64,000 nt of DNA from Agrypnia vestita (GCA_016648135.1 JADDOH010001963.1:62001-126000), one strand, 5' to 3'; shown: positions 32,386 to 43,795, numbered from the stretch's first letter. The notes: a model not told the origin generated them from the sequence alone. Made by a program: numbers and translations.

Positions 32386-32522
32386 ATGCCGTGTTATCAC
32401 GACCTTTCTGGCCGACGTTTCGGATCCCATTGCAGGGTCCATCATCAGCATAACACGGCATAACCCCAGAAGACACAAACCAGAAGATTTGAGTGGCCGT
32501 GAACACCTACGAACATTCTTAA
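32385..32522 (-). mobile_element. Ribozyme-bearing family a, copy 3
   Basis: Ribozyme on the minus strand, then on the plus side ATAACACGGCATAACCCCAG and TTTGAGTGGCCGTGAACACC. This is a short inverted pairing of family a flanks (GTTATCACGACC on the left). Confidence 0.6.
32414..32448 (-). ncRNA. Hammerhead-ribozyme-like motif (family a)
   Basis: Minus strand CTGATGA, extra T, GGACCC/GGGATCC stem, GAA, ACGT, C, then GGCC. Intact core. Confidence 0.6.
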
Positions 32523-32599
32523 CTTTATAATGTTCAAAAATATTTTAAAATGTGTATTGAAAGATTACTAGTATTCGTCGAATTGGACTTAAATAATTG

Positions 32600-32910
32600 A
32601 TGTATATTTTTTTATTATAATATGACTTTCAAAGCTTGTGCTATATCTTTTCACTCTACATTACTACTTTTTTTTAAAATTTCTATTATATTATGTTTTT
32701 CCTATACCCTTGATTTTTATATACTTGTTTTTTACTTTATATTATATTTATCTTTATATATTTGTATCTGTATTTTAAGTATTTCATTTCCACTTTATGT
32801 CATTACATATTATGTTTACATTTTTTTTTTCCTTAAAACTATATATTCTGTTAATGTACACTTCACCTATCTATTATAAAAGCCCTAAACGGCGTTAATA
32901 AATAAATAAA
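32600..32910 (+). mobile_element. LINE 3' tail
   Basis: Ends TTATAAAAGCCCTAAACGGC and GTTAATAAATAAATAAAT, the family tail seen at 1503-1935 in inverse. Confidence 0.6.
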
Positions 32911-32954
32911 TCCAATAAAAAACTCGATATTATATTTGTACCATTTTCTAAGGG

Positions 32955-33192
32955 GCTATTATTTGGAAAACATTAATAACCTCGCAGGACTATATTCCTG
33001 CCTTGATTATGAGTCGAAAATGTTCAAGCTATCGTGTCCTAATATCAACAGTTACGGAGATATGCGACATCAGTTTGCATTTTTTTTTCGATATTTCTGA
33101 CTTATTTTTTGTAAAACGTTGGACTATCATTACAGTAGCTTAAATCGATTTCTATAAATTCATTCGTTTCAATACAAGTTAAATAAAATGAT
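32955..33192. mobile_element. Fold-back MITE, left half
   Basis: TTTGGAAAACATTAATAACC, TCGCAGGACTATATTCCTG and TTGGACTATCATTACAGTAG. The right half is replaced by another repeat. Confidence 0.7.
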
Positions 33193-33425
33193 ATCGGTCG
33201 ACCACAATCAAAAGACCATTCCCTAGCTTTGTCCGGTAAGAAGAATGCGGTCGAATGTTGCCTGGCAAGCCCGTATTACAAAGCCTCAATATGATATTCC
33301 AAATAAATACATATTTTTACTATAAAAAGGGTTACTTACTTACTAGAAAACCTTGTATTGTGTTATTTTTTGCATCGTAACAACACACATTTTTGGGCAC
33401 ATTCTTTTGAATGCGGTCTGGCTAT
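33192..33425 (+). repeat. Dispersed repeat (three copies in window)
   Basis: CATTCCCTAGCTTTGTCCGG and GCCTCAATATGATATTCC, matched at 9015-9172 and 56955-57140. Confidence 0.6.
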
Positions 33426-33511
33426 AAAAATTTATTCGTTTCAATACAAGTTAAATAAAATGATAGTAGCTTTAAAAAAGGAATACTACTATCTTATTAT
33501 TTTGATTGATT

Positions 33512-33552
33512 GAAACCCTCTGTAACACAATTTACGTGTTACAGAGGGTTTC
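33512..33552. repeat. 17-bp perfect hairpin
   Basis: GAAACCCTCTGTAACAC and its exact inverse with a 7-nt spacer. Confidence 0.85.
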
Positions 33553-33648
33553 ACTCACACTAATGCAAGTGGCTTTCACAGAGTGAATGGACCCTACCTC
33601 TCCCGCACAGAAACGAACATTTATTAAAGTAGTATCAAATATTACAAT

Positions 33649-33919
33649 ATATTTTTAAGAAATTTAAAATAATAACTTTGTTTTCTTCTCACTATAACAT
33701 TTTAATTAAAAAAGTTTTAATTATAACGTTTTCGACGCTTTCTGCTTTACTGCTTACTACTTAAGTTTGTTTTATTTATTACTTTTATTTACTAATACAT
33801 AATAAGTTTATTACTGAAGATGACGCAGTAAGCGTCGAAAACGCTATAATTAAAACTTTTTCAATTAAATTGTTATAGTGAGAAGAAAACAACGTTATTA
33901 TTTTAAATTTCTTAAAAAT
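33649..33919. mobile_element. Ribozyme inverted-pair element, family f
   Basis: Inverted arms (ATATTTTTAAGAAATTT.. to ..AAATTTCTTAAAAATAT) bounded by a perfect 10-bp direct repeat ATATTACAAT (33639-33648, 33920-33929). The right arm has a full hammerhead motif, the left arm only the second half. Confidence 0.75.
33814..33846 (+). ncRNA. Hammerhead-ribozyme-like motif (family f)
   Basis: ATTA then CTGAAGA, extra T, stem GACGC/GCGTC with loop AGTAA, GAA, AACGCT, A, TAAT. Stem I ATTA/TAAT is perfect. The left arm has the full palindrome AACGTT. Confidence 0.65.
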
Positions 33920-33929
33920 ATATTACAAT

Positions 33930-34594
33930 GAACTTCCACAAAGTTTGTCACGATAATTTCTAAACATTTAATATTACATGTTAAAGGAGACGTATATGTA
34001 TGGTTGGTAACACTAGAGAAAAAATAGCAGCAAGAGTAAAATTAAGATATAAGAAAAGCTTAAGGTAACTTAAAGTTATGTTCAACAGTGGTGCGAACGG
34101 AGCCTTGCGATGCAATGAAAGGGAAGAAAATGAAATTGCTCCCCGGATTCTTGTGGACTGTAATTATTTTTGTTCCTTCCTTCAAAGCACATGCACTTTC
34201 ACTCTAGAGTTCCGAAAGCTTTTATAAGCGACGACAAAATTTTACACAGCCCGCTCTCCGACGTCTTGCCCAACGACGCGAGTAGAGAACTGCTTTACCG
34301 ACGGTCTCCAGGTGAGGGGAAGGGGATTGGACAAAGGTGGGACAACACAGGGAAACGTATATTGTTCAAAGTGTTATTTGGTTCCTAACAAGCACTAATG
34401 ATTTAACGAGGAGATGCGGCCCTGGTGGGTCCGCTGCTTGGAGTCAAGAGTGCTGGACTTGCCGCCGTGGTGCGCGCATTATGCGAGTGTAATGTCAGAT
34501 ACCCAGTTATTCCGCGCGGTGGGGAACGGCGGTCCTCAAAGTACCTACTAGTCAACAGTTCCAAAAATCAACGGGTACAGAGGAACGGTTGCAA
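33930..34594. other. No gene identified
   Basis: A 72-codon plus frame at 34170-34388 has no motif. Composition is mixed. Nothing supported. Confidence 0.35.
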
Positions 34595-34905
34595 ACGATG
34601 ATATAATAAAGTGTAGATACGTTACAAGCGTGAAATCTTGGCAGCTCAAAAGTAAGCTAATTATTGCCTTACCTGCATTCGTTATCCAACCGATCGAAAC
34701 AAAGGAACAGAGTATCGTACACTATTGTAAGGATGAGTATGTTATTTTAGTCACCGTGACTTCAAATTACCTGATTTTTACGTGATTACTTGATTGTGTG
34801 ATGTGTTGTCTCTTTCGATGCAATATTTGCTACATACAAAAGTCGGGTAGTATGGGAATATCGAGGCTATATCTTAATATGTCAATGGTTGCAAAGTATT
34901 CGTTA
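34595..34905. repeat. Dispersed repeat pair, copy 1
   Basis: Matches 49350-49670 closely (GTGTAGATACGTTACAAGCG, AACCGATCGAAACAAAGG, TTTTAGTCACCGTGACTT). Class unknown. The second copy lies about 0.9 kb upstream of the 481-codon gene. Confidence 0.7.
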
Positions 34906-34928
34906 GGGACTGATTCAACGGTATTTTT

Positions 34929-35475
34929 ACCCCCTTTCTTTTAACTCGTAGCGTATGCTTGCTTGTCTGTCGAAAAAACTTTGGATCGGTTTTTAACCCT
35001 TTTCCAGTGATCCAATCGAGCTGAAACTTTGCAGGCAGACTCGTGGCGACGATAAAAATGATCGAACAAATTTTCGTTTCAAAAAGTTAATAATTACAGT
35101 AAAATTCTGGATTTTTCGAAATTTTAATGGTTTCTTCAAATTGGAATCGATATACCTAAATGAGTAATGACCCCGACGCGTGCAATAGGCACGAAACCTG
35201 ATTCAATGAGAAAGGGAGTACAATAAAAACATGTTTTTTATGGGTTAGTTTGTTTTAAAGTTAATTTCGATCACATACGATCACCCAGTTTCCGAATACG
35301 ATTTTTTTATTTATTTTTGCCGCAAGTGTTGATTTCTAGGAGACTTTCCGTGTAATTTTGGATATTTCAAAATTTTTTATTACTCCCTTTTGTAGCGTCG
35401 CCCGACTCGAGCCCAACGAGTGGGGTAAGCGCCAAACCTGTTTCAACCAGTAAATGAGAAAGGGAGTCTAATAAA
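34929..35475. mobile_element. ACTCCC-ended elements, tandem or composite
   Basis: Left terminus at 34929, right termini at about 35220 and 35470 (AGAAAGGGAGT..TTTTATGGGTTAG each). Either two adjacent copies or one copy with a duplicated right end. Confidence 0.6.
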
Positions 35476-35635
35476 AACTTGATTTTTATGGGTTAGTTTA
35501 TTTCACAATATTTTTGAATTTTTTCAAGAACACAATCACCAGATCGTGTTATTAGTCAAGATACATTATAGACGTCGCACAGAGACGAAGCTATTTATAT
35601 GGGGAAGTTGGTATGGCAGACTTCGGGCGTTTACA

Positions 35636-36237
35636 GACAGTGATGTACAAGATACTCTATACAAAGTATCTGGAATACAAAATGCAAGATACTCTAAAAT
35701 CAAATACTTCAGATACCAGATACAAATAACTTTCTGGAATGGTATCTGAAATACCAGATACAAAATACGCATCTTGCAAATACTTTTTAAAGATAAAATC
35801 CTTTTGTAAGAAAACACATTTTATTGAATGTAAGTTTATTTTTTAACGAAAATTTGATAGATCTTCTTGATTCAGAAAGTTTCAGCTCGATTGGATCACG
35901 GGAAAAGGGTTAAAAATCGATCCAAAGTTTTTTCGTCAAGGAAACAAGCGAGCAGACGCCACGAGTTAGAAGAAAGGAAGTAAAAATATGATATAAAACC
36001 ATTTCTTCAAACATTTTGTCGCTCATTTTTCTTCGATGAGGTTTCATTATGGGTACATCATTGGAAAAAAGTATCTTATCAATCTTAGTATTTACAAAAT
36101 ACTAAGATACCAAAAGAATGTATCTAAATACAAGATACAAGATGAATATTCAAAATGGTATTTCAGATACAAGATGAAAATACGTATTATGCATCTAGTA
36201 TCTGTATTACAAATACTTGTATCTTAGATAAGTCACA
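35636..36237. repeat. AGATAC/GTATCT-rich element with nested ACTCCC fragment
   Basis: Dense GTATCT/AGATAC phrases at 35650-35800 and 36075-36230, with the ACTCCC-family block (AAAAATCGATCCAAAG, CGCCACGAGTTAG) at 35845-35985 between them. The start CAGTGATGTACAAGATAC looks hAT-like, but I cannot match it to a right end. Confidence 0.4.
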
Positions 36238-36466
36238 GAGTTTCTTCTTCTACAATGCCTCTACAGCATATATCGACCCTTGGCCTACATCAGTCTTCGC
36301 CTCCAGTTCCTCCTGTCTCCCGCTGCGGTCCTCCAGTCTGTCACCCGCAGTATCTGGTTCGCACACGAGGCATTGGTTGCAGGGCTTGCAACCCGTCATA
36401 TGGCTTGCTTAAGTGATCACTTTACGCAATGTAACTGATATTTCTGCACCTGTAGTGAGACTTATA

Positions 36467-37262
36467 CAGGGTTTTTTGTAAAACATTAATAACCTCGCAG
36501 GATTATATACCTGCCTTGATTATGAGTCGAACATGTTCAAGCAGCCATGACCTAATATTAGTGATGCAACGAATACTACGAATACGAATACGAATATTAA
36601 GTCTAGAATTCGGCGAATACGAATAATTCAACAAGGTAGTAAATAATACACCACTGTTCTTTTTTACTAAGAGATTTAATAATTCAAATTAACCACCGGT
36701 AAATTTTTATTCAAAAAGCACAACATTTCTTTTATTCGCTTGTATTATACATTCCCAGTGGTCGAAAATAAATATCACTTTTTTCACTCTTACGAGAGGT
36801 CATGTTATTAGATTTAATTTGAAATTATTTTATAAGAGTTAACACTTTTACACATAACGGAAATAAAATAGAACGAACAATACGTATTACAAAATAAAAA
36901 CTACATACATGAACGTGAACCTAACCTTATTAATTACTCTACGAAACTAGATGAAAGAACTCATGTTATGCTGTGATAAAAGTTAAAATTGACAACTTGA
37001 GAGGTCAACAAATCCATTTATTTAATGTTAGGAGAATCCCGATAATAGAGTACGTAGGTGTGTTTGAATACACAGTGCACAGTGCAGGATTTGCGTTTAA
37101 TAGTTTGTTTTTAATATTCGTGATGATATTCGGCGAACACGAATACATGTATACTAGGTGTTTGGCGAACATGAATATTAGTATTCATATTCGTTGCATC
37201 ACTACCTAATATCATTAGTTATGGAGTTATGCAATATCAAAGTTTGCATTTTAACATTTTAA
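36467..37262. mobile_element. Fold-back MITE interrupted by a hAT element
   Basis: Starts CAGGGTTTTTTGTAAAAC after TA and runs to CCATGACCTAATAT, then resumes after the insertion at CCTAATATCATTAGTTATGG. Only part of the right side is preserved. Confidence 0.8.
36559..37204. mobile_element. Non-autonomous hAT element, TAGTGATGCAACG family, copy 2
   Basis: Inverted ends TAGTGATGCAACGAATAC / ATTCGTTGCATCACTA with a perfect 8-bp duplication CCTAATAT (36551-36558, 37205-37212). It lies inside a fold-back MITE. The interior is inverted relative to 28440-29203. Confidence 0.9.
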
Positions 37263-37263
37263 G

Positions 37264-37310
37264 TTAACATTCTGTTATAATGTCTGACACCAAAGTTAAT
37301 GCTTTAAATA
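37264..37310 (+). mobile_element. Ribozyme family b tail scrap
   Basis: TAACATTCTGTTATAATGTC and CACCAAAGTTAATGCTTTA match the right tail of 17454-17778. Confidence 0.5.
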
Positions 37311-37625
37311 TTAATAATATTTATTGGATAGTTTCGAAGATATAAGCCAACATATATCAAAGTTACAACATCAACACGCTTGACACCAGCCACGTAGCAT
37401 ATATACAAAATCAGAAGCGTTGACTATTGGAAATGTGCGTCCTCGCTGTGATGGCACTTGCTGGAAGCTGATTTGTTTATAAACGATGATTTCTTTCAAT
37501 CGCGCAAGCTCATTGGTTAAATGTAATTGCGCGCGTTTCCCTGCGTTGCATTTCCGTCCCTTTTCACGAAAGCACTGCCGCAGATTGCAGGAAAGCGAGA
37601 GGAAGGATGTTACACATCAAAAAGT
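37305..37625. repeat. Dispersed repeat, copy 2
   Basis: See 21895-22115. It has an extra block at about 37476-37603. Confidence 0.6.
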
Positions 37626-38250
37626 AATTTGTAGTGGTTATGTTCTAAGTGATGTACATTAAAGTCAGGTAGGGTACGAGAATAAACTATATACAATGAC
37701 ATTTTGTTGTTTCGAGAGCACGATCGAAGAAGACTTAATTTTGAAATATTAAAGGAGCCTCTATGTATTACAAGAGTAAGTAATGATTGGTGGTTAGCGG
37801 TGTCACCAGGGCGCGCTGTGCGGCCATGCGTGCAGCCGAAAGGGTAACGCTAAACGGGGTTACTTTGACTTTAAGGGTAACTTTGACAGTTTAACAGAAC
37901 GCCAAAATACGGTTTAAACGTGTGTCTCGCAGGAAGGTTATAACGGGCAAGAAGATATATTTGTGAGTGTGATTTTCGGTTTACCATTATGCTGCTTATT
38001 GGATTTGCAAAAATTACATTTGTGGCATTTGTAACAAAGGTTCCTCGACCAATCCTGCCTCTGAATTTATGGCGTGGGAGGAACAAACAAATTACTATTT
38101 TTACATTTTCTATTGTAGTTCAAATTTGTTAAGTTTATTGCTAAAGTAATTATTTTAAAGTTAATTATGATTCCAAAGATATTTACAAGATTGATTAAGT
38201 GCCTATAATTGTACCCTAAGTAAGTGTTTGGTATTATTATGTTAAATGTC
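37626..38250. other. No gene seen
   Basis: No supported frame. GC rises slightly around 37800-37830 without a motif. Confidence 0.35.
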
Positions 38251-38254
38251 AAAC

Positions 38255-38600
38255 ATGATAATTTCGTTGTCTGTCTGTTTGTCTCCGTAACTTCGTATAA
38301 CGTTCATGTCTAAAAAAAAGCATTTAACCGGCCGGAGATGAGGCTTGAACTCGGGCCAGCAAATTTTAAAAATTTGTAAAAAAATAATTTAAATAAAAAA
38401 AATGCGCAAAGTAGTTCCGTTTTACGGTAACGCAGGCGCGCCCGCCGCCCCCTACCACCCTCGCTAGCCGCCGCCCGCTCCCTAGCCGCCCTGCTCAGCA
38501 CCAGGCGTGACGAGCCGAATCGTGCGCCTGTAACTCGACTCGGAACTGTTACGGAACTGTTACACTACTTCCACGTCAGTTCCTCTCAGCAAATCATCCC
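38255..38600. repeat. Retroelement-like segment with GC-rich core
   Basis: GTTGTCTGTCTGTTTGTC tract, then a GC-rich block at 38430-38530. Similar tracts occur at 7930, 41520 and 48405. Confidence 0.35.
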
Positions 38601-38764
38601 GCGAATTTATAACTAATTAAAGTTTACAAGCTGCGTTAGTATTTGAGAAACAAAAGATTACAAAATAAAAAGATAAAGTAGAAACAAAAGGAGAATAGAA
38701 TAGTAAGATACTCCGACTTTCCATCCTTTTCTGCATCTGGTAGGTTTCAAGTTTATTTAACTAA

Positions 38765-39260
38765 CTAACTAACTAACCATCACGCCGTTTCCCTGCAGGG
38801 GTAGGCAGAGAGGATTGAACGCCACACTCTTCTATCCTGGCACACCACTTTTGCTTCGGCCACATTCATACATCTTCTCATACACGTTCTACGGTTGTTG
38901 CGGCTTTTAACAGGGTCATCCTCAAATACTTGTAGTACCTGATCGTGCCAGGTCTTTCGCGGACGCCCTCTATTCCTGTTGCCTTCAACATTCGCCTCAT
39001 ATATTTTCTTAACCATCCTTTCCTCGTTCATACGTTCCACATGACCAAACCATCTCAGCACTCCTTTCTTTATTCTATCTACCACACTACAGCCAGCATT
39101 GCATTTACTTCTAATTTGTTCATTGCTCACTCTATCGACCAAAGATTTTCCACACAAGCGTCTTAGTGACCGCATTTCCACCGCATTCAGTCTACTTTCA
39201 TTCCTCTTTTGCCAATTCCAGGCTTCACTTCCATACATAAGGGTTGGCACTAGAACGCCA
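38765..39260 (-). mobile_element. RTE-like LINE C-terminus, best-preserved copy
   Basis: An uninterrupted 156-codon frame (38780-39250): MPTLMYGSEAWNWQKRNESR, NAVEMRSLRRLCGKSLVDRV, RIKKGVLRWFGHVERMNEER, NRGRPRKTWHDQVLQVFEDD and RRVWRSILSAYP. This matches the end of RTE-class endonuclease/reverse transcriptases of Lepidoptera. It lacks the catalytic part. An AACTAACTAACTAAC microsatellite marks its 3' end. Confidence 0.9.
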
Positions 39261-39650
39261 TTATGTGCCGCTAGTCTTGAAGTTTATTTATTACATGTAA
39301 TAAAGAGAATGTACATATTAGCAGCAAACAATTTAATAGGAACAATACATTAATTGTATAGCGCGACAGAGAAACAGAAAAGGCAAAAGTAGTATTCCTA
39401 AAATTAAAATTTTACATACAAATTATACAGAATCACAGTTTGATAAATTATAAATTTTGGAAATAAGAAAAAGTGTTGATTGAAAATTGAATATTACAAA
39501 TAACCAGGTCCTTTTTACAAATAGTTATTTTTATGTTTATTTTCGTGTTAAGTAGGTACTTTATTATTACTCAATTTCCAAATATATATTTTTTATATTT
39601 CGATTGTCTATACTTGGATTTTTGAATTAAATTTATTAGTAGATATACAA
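39261..39650. other. AT-rich, no gene seen
   Basis: No supported feature. Possibly a LINE tail at the left edge. Confidence 0.35.
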
Positions 39651-39657
39651 TTATATC

Positions 39658-39690
39658 CTGGCGAAGGTGCTATGGGCTCTGAAACATGTT
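39658..39690 (+). ncRNA. Decayed hammerhead motif (eighth family)
   Basis: TATC then CTGGCGA (invariant A changed to G), a loose stem, GAA, palindrome ACATGT, T, GATA. Stem I TATC/GATA is still perfect, and AATACAAAAGTGGTG.. follows as in family c. Confidence 0.45.
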
Positions 39691-39699
39691 GATATCTTT

Positions 39700-40130
39700 C
39701 AATACAAAAGTGGTGAAAACAAAGTTTATCTTTATTAATTATATAAAGAATTTTAAGATTGCCAAAATTAATATTTATTCGTTAAAAAATTCTTGTACAT
39801 AATACAAGCCAGTGAAGCAAAAAAATATTTGAAGACATGTTTTTAATATGGGCTAACAATTTCACCGCGAGAAAGAGAAAGAATATTACATGAGTGTGAG
39901 AGATGCTAATTGCAAAAAATAATGCGTATATTACGCATCAACACTTTTTCAACCAGTGAAGTTTAATTTTGAACTTACTTTTTGTCGAACCTTTTTTTCC
40001 TAAACCAAAGTTATCCTGAGATACTAGAAATCTAAATTCAACATAACCCTAATTTATAGAATTAGACATTTTGTTCGGACGCCTAATGTGTTATAAAATT
40101 TGAAAAAAACTAATATTGACGAATCTCCAA
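39700..40130. other. No gene seen
   Basis: No supported feature. Confidence 0.35.
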
Positions 40131-40132
40131 TC

Positions 40133-40310
40133 TTAGGTTCTTAGGTTTTCACGGACACTCAAAATCTTCTGGTTTGTGTCTTTTGGGGTATTATGCCGTG
40201 TCCATTGCAGGGTCCATCATCAGGGCTGATGTGTTGCCTGTTGAGTGGCCTGATCATGGTGTAATATCATGGCATAATACCCCAGAAGACACAAACCAGA
40301 AGATTGCGTA
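40133..40310. mobile_element. Family a inverted copy with core deletion
   Basis: Both flanks are present as an inverted pair (AATCTTCTGGTTTGTGTCTT and AAGACACAAACCAGAAGATT). The left ribozyme lost its GAAAC part and keeps only AGGGTCCATCATCAGGG. Confidence 0.65.
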
Positions 40311-40604
40311 TTAAATGTTCAATCATAATGGAAAATTATTAATTTTAATCGAAATGATGACCAAATAATATGTCGACAATGTATAGTCGTCCATTTTACG
40401 TAATTGTTGAAATTTTGAGAGCTCTAGCTAGTCGGGAAGTTGGTGAAAAATCAATTACAAGATTCAACCACAGCAACAAATGAATTGAGTTGAATAAAAG
40501 CACGTAAAAAGAAGAATTTTAAATAGAAAGAAAACAAACTCATAATAATGTTTATATTACGAAAGACAAAAGAAATACGATTATCTACAAATTAAGAATG
40601 TACT
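40311..40604. other. No gene seen
   Basis: AT-rich spacer between two family a copies. Confidence 0.4.
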
Positions 40605-40772
40605 TAGGTTTTCACGGCCACTCAGAATCTACTGGTTTGTGTCTTCTGGGGTATTATGCCGTGTTATTACGACCTTTCTGGCCGACGTTTCGTATCCGAT
40701 TGCAGGGTCCATCTTCAGGGCTGATGTGTCGTCGTAAAAACACGGCATAACCCAGAAGACACAATCTAGAAA
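40605..40772. mobile_element. Ribozyme-bearing family a, inverted copy
   Basis: Left arm with ribozyme (minus strand) and a short right arm (CGTCGTAAAAACACGGCATA, CCAGAAGACACAA). Confidence 0.65.
40684..40718 (-). ncRNA. Hammerhead-ribozyme-like motif (family a)
   Basis: CTGAAGA, extra T, GGACCC stem partly mispaired, GAA, ACGT, C, GGCC. Core intact, stem II weakened. Confidence 0.5.
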
Positions 40773-41290
40773 AATGTACAAATTAAGTTGGCACAAAAGT
40801 AGTTACGTACAATTAATGCAAATTAAAGAGAGGGTTATTTAAAATATTTATTTGATTATTTATAATATTTAAGTTTTTATTAACACTTTTCCCAATTTAT
40901 AAATTTTCTAGTTATCCATGTGAAAACTCCTAGTATTTTTGTGTAAAACCTAGTTTATTTAGAAACCTAATTTTAAATACAGGTTAAATAAATACATTGA
41001 TTAAATCAATCAGTTGATTCAAAAATTCTGAATAATTAAATTTCAAAATTTCTGGAAGGTTTTCCTATGTGAAATATAAGCAATCCTTACAATTTAATTG
41101 ATAAATACCCGGTTTTTTTTCATTTTTAAGTCCTTATCCTTATTATAATATTACTAGATGTAACCCTTTAAAAATGACGGTACTTTTACATGCCGGTTCC
41201 TAAAGAATAAGTATTTACTTATATATAACCGACAACCGTGAAATGGTAGAAGTAATGACGATTTTATCAAAATATTTATTATTAAAACTG
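40773..41290. other. AT-rich, no gene seen
   Basis: No supported feature. Confidence 0.4.
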
Positions 41291-41640
41291 CCGGCAGTTG
41301 AATGTATTATTCTAAACCCTGGCGATCGGGTGGAACACGAAATGGTTCGCGTATTTGCGAACCTCTATGTACTGTATTTTTGACGAGTAATCAGACTCGG
41401 CGATAGCAAAATCGCTATCGTTGCCGCCTTCGGGTTTGCCAGCCAGGATTTCGAGCGCCATCTCCGCCCGTTTAATTTGTTTTTCTAGCCGTGAATTCCA
41501 ACGAAATTACGGACGTTATGGGGACAGACAGACAGACAGGCTTACGAACAGACGACGAAATTATAATCAATCAATGTATATTATAGATGTCTCACAAAGA
41601 CGAAACTGTATTTTTATGGGAAAGTAGGTATAGACGTCTT
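41290..41640 (+). repeat. Retroelement-like tail
   Basis: GGACAGACAGACAGACAG then CGACGAAATTATAATCAATC. Similar to the inverse of 38255 and to 48405. Confidence 0.35.
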
Positions 41641-42089
41641 TTGGGTGTACATAGGGTTTACGACCAGGGATCACTTTACACATGTTACGTTCGCCATTTC
41701 TACCCATGATAGAATTCCACGTCTACTAATTTTTGGAAAATGTATATATTTAAATTATACGCCACGTTTCACATGTCATAATATACATTGATTGATTAAT
41801 GATGTCCCTGTGATAAAAATCCAGTTCTGTTCTGAAAACTTTGAACATACACAAAATATTCCGAAATTATAATGTTTGATTTTTGATTTCCTACGAATTA
41901 TATTCAATGAAATCTCGAATTCAGTACATTATAAATGAGTAATCCTCGATGACCGCACTAAATTTGTTTGGGATATTGCTCCCTTTGCTTTTATACCACA
42001 CATTAATAAAAAATCGTGATTAAAACAAAGTGTTAATTATTTTATTTATAAAATGTCGCCACAAAGTGAATTTGACAAATTGGAAGATA

Positions 42090-42800
42090 TCAATTTTTTT
42101 TATTTTTTTTTATTTATTTCAAAAAAATCCTTGTTTACAAATAAAGGTACTTAATACTAGTTTAACAATAAAATATAAGATAAATTACACATTTTTTTTG
42201 TTAAATTTGTGGATTATGCCACTCTACTAGGCTACGCCTGTCCCAGAGTGGCGTTATAGAACACAATTATAATATTTTTTTGAATTCGTCAGTGATATTT
42301 ATTTTCATAAGGTAGTAATTATATATCTACAAAGTATTAAGTGCAATGTTAGTGAAAGTTGAGTGAGTCATAAGTCCAAGTGTAAATATGTGTAGAATAA
42401 TTGTTTAATGTAAAAAGGGTTAAAGTTTTGTTTAAGATTATTTTTTATTTTCCTTAATTAATTAATTAATTTATATAGGTATATATTTTTATTTGTAGAC
42501 ATTATTATGCAATTACAGTAAGTAAATTTTCAGTTGCTGTTCTACCTTTGGAGGGAAGCCAGTTGTTTGCTAAAGCTTTTATTTTATTAATTGAGTATAT
42601 TCTGATTTCCGGGAAGTCTGTTTTAAATATGTTAAATATTTTAGGCCCTATGTATGAGTAATTTTTCTGTCCTTGTGTTGCCTTAGTTGTTGGTGTTTCG
42701 TCGAGGTTTCGTAATGCTTGTCTAGTATTATGTGAATGCGAGTTACCGGTTGCTGTTAGGTGGTTTGTGTTTTGATGTAGAAGATGAGGGTAGACTTAAC
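42090..42800 (-). mobile_element. LINE C-terminus and 3' UTR (CR1-like)
   Basis: Minus frame 42505-42748 reads NTRQALRNLDETPTTKATQG, QKNYSYIGPKIFNIFKTDFP and ends ENLLTVIA stop, the usual C-terminal block of CR1/jockey-like LINEs. The tail has a GCCACTCT..AGAGTGGC hairpin and an AAATAAATAAA end. Confidence 0.75.
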
Positions 42801-42839
42801 GATATAACGAAATAAAGGTATAGTTTGCGAACTAGTCGC

Positions 42840-43060
42840 GCCCGATTGCGTGTGTGTGTGTGTGGCTGAACACCACCTGTTGATCTCGGCAGTGTTGGTG
42901 GAGCGTGAGGTGCTCTGCCTGCCCCTGCGGCGCCCGCATTAGCCGGAGCGGCCCACTGAGCCGAGAGGGCGCGCTTCGCTGCTTCCACCCCGAGGGTGAC
43001 GGCCCCGGTTACGAGGCGCGGTCACCCCCAGCCGACGATATTTATTTATTTATTTATCGA
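42840..43060 (-). other. GC-rich patch with minus-strand frame
   Basis: The minus strand reads TGAVTLGVEAAKRALSAQWA then APANAGAAGAGRAPHAPP with an upstream in-frame stop. It is very GC-rich next to AT-rich LINE debris. I cannot place splice sites or a family, so it could be an exon, a LINE part or chance. Confidence 0.2.
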
Positions 43061-43132
43061 GGCGTAACGCGAGCGAATATATTTTTTATTTTTTTATTTT
43101 TTATTTATTTATACAGTAGATACATGTTTTTT

Positions 43133-43511
43133 TACTCCCTTTATATTAACTCGTGGCGTCTGCTTGTCTTATTGTCTTCTTGTCTGACGAAAACACTTTG
43201 GATCCATTTAAAACTCCTTTCCCGTGATCCAATCGAGCTGAAACTTTGCAAGCAGACTCGTGGCGACGATCAAGAAGATCTGTCAAATTTTCGTTTAAAA
43301 AAATTAATAAATTTTTGGATTTTTCAAATTTTAATGGTTTTTTCATACAACTTATTAAGTTGTATGAAAATATTTCAAAACCTGATTATAGTATAATTTT
43401 GAATTTTCGGAAATTTTTTATTACTCCCTTTCGTATCGTCGCCCGACCGAAGCCCAACGCGTAGGTTAAGCGAAAAAAAAATGTTTCAACTAGTAAATGG
43501 CAAAGGGAGTA
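43133..43511. mobile_element. ACTCCC-ended element, full-length copy
   Basis: TACTCCCTTTATATTAACTC.. to ..GGCAAAGGGAGTATA with internal GTGATCCAATCGAGCTGAAA and CGTCGCCCGACC blocks. An internal TTACTCCCTTTCG at about 43420 may mark an older nested end. Confidence 0.7.
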
Positions 43512-43650
43512 TAATAAAAACTTGGTTTTTATGGGTTACTATTTTTAATAATAAATTGATTCTATGTTAAAACATTTTTAGAGACATTATACTCCCCATA
43601 ATATGAGGCAAAGCTCGAGCTTATGGAATGAGTATTTACAAGCTAAATTA

Positions 43651-43795
43651 AAGTATAAAAGAAGAACTAAAGAATAAAAGTATAAAAGGAATTAAAGTAT
43701 TAAAGTATAAAAGAAGAACTAAAGAATAAAAGTATAAAAGGAATTAAAGTATTAAAGTATAAAAGAAGAACTACAGAATGAAAGTATAAAAGAGA
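43651..43795. repeat. Tandem repeat, 52-bp unit, about 2.7 copies
   Basis: The phrase AGTATAAAAGAAGAACTA starts at about 43652, 43704 and 43756. Confidence 0.85.

Noticed and set aside
35566..35817. 83-codon minus frame as a gene
   Set aside because: It arises from the AGATAC/GTATCT repeat and has no motif.
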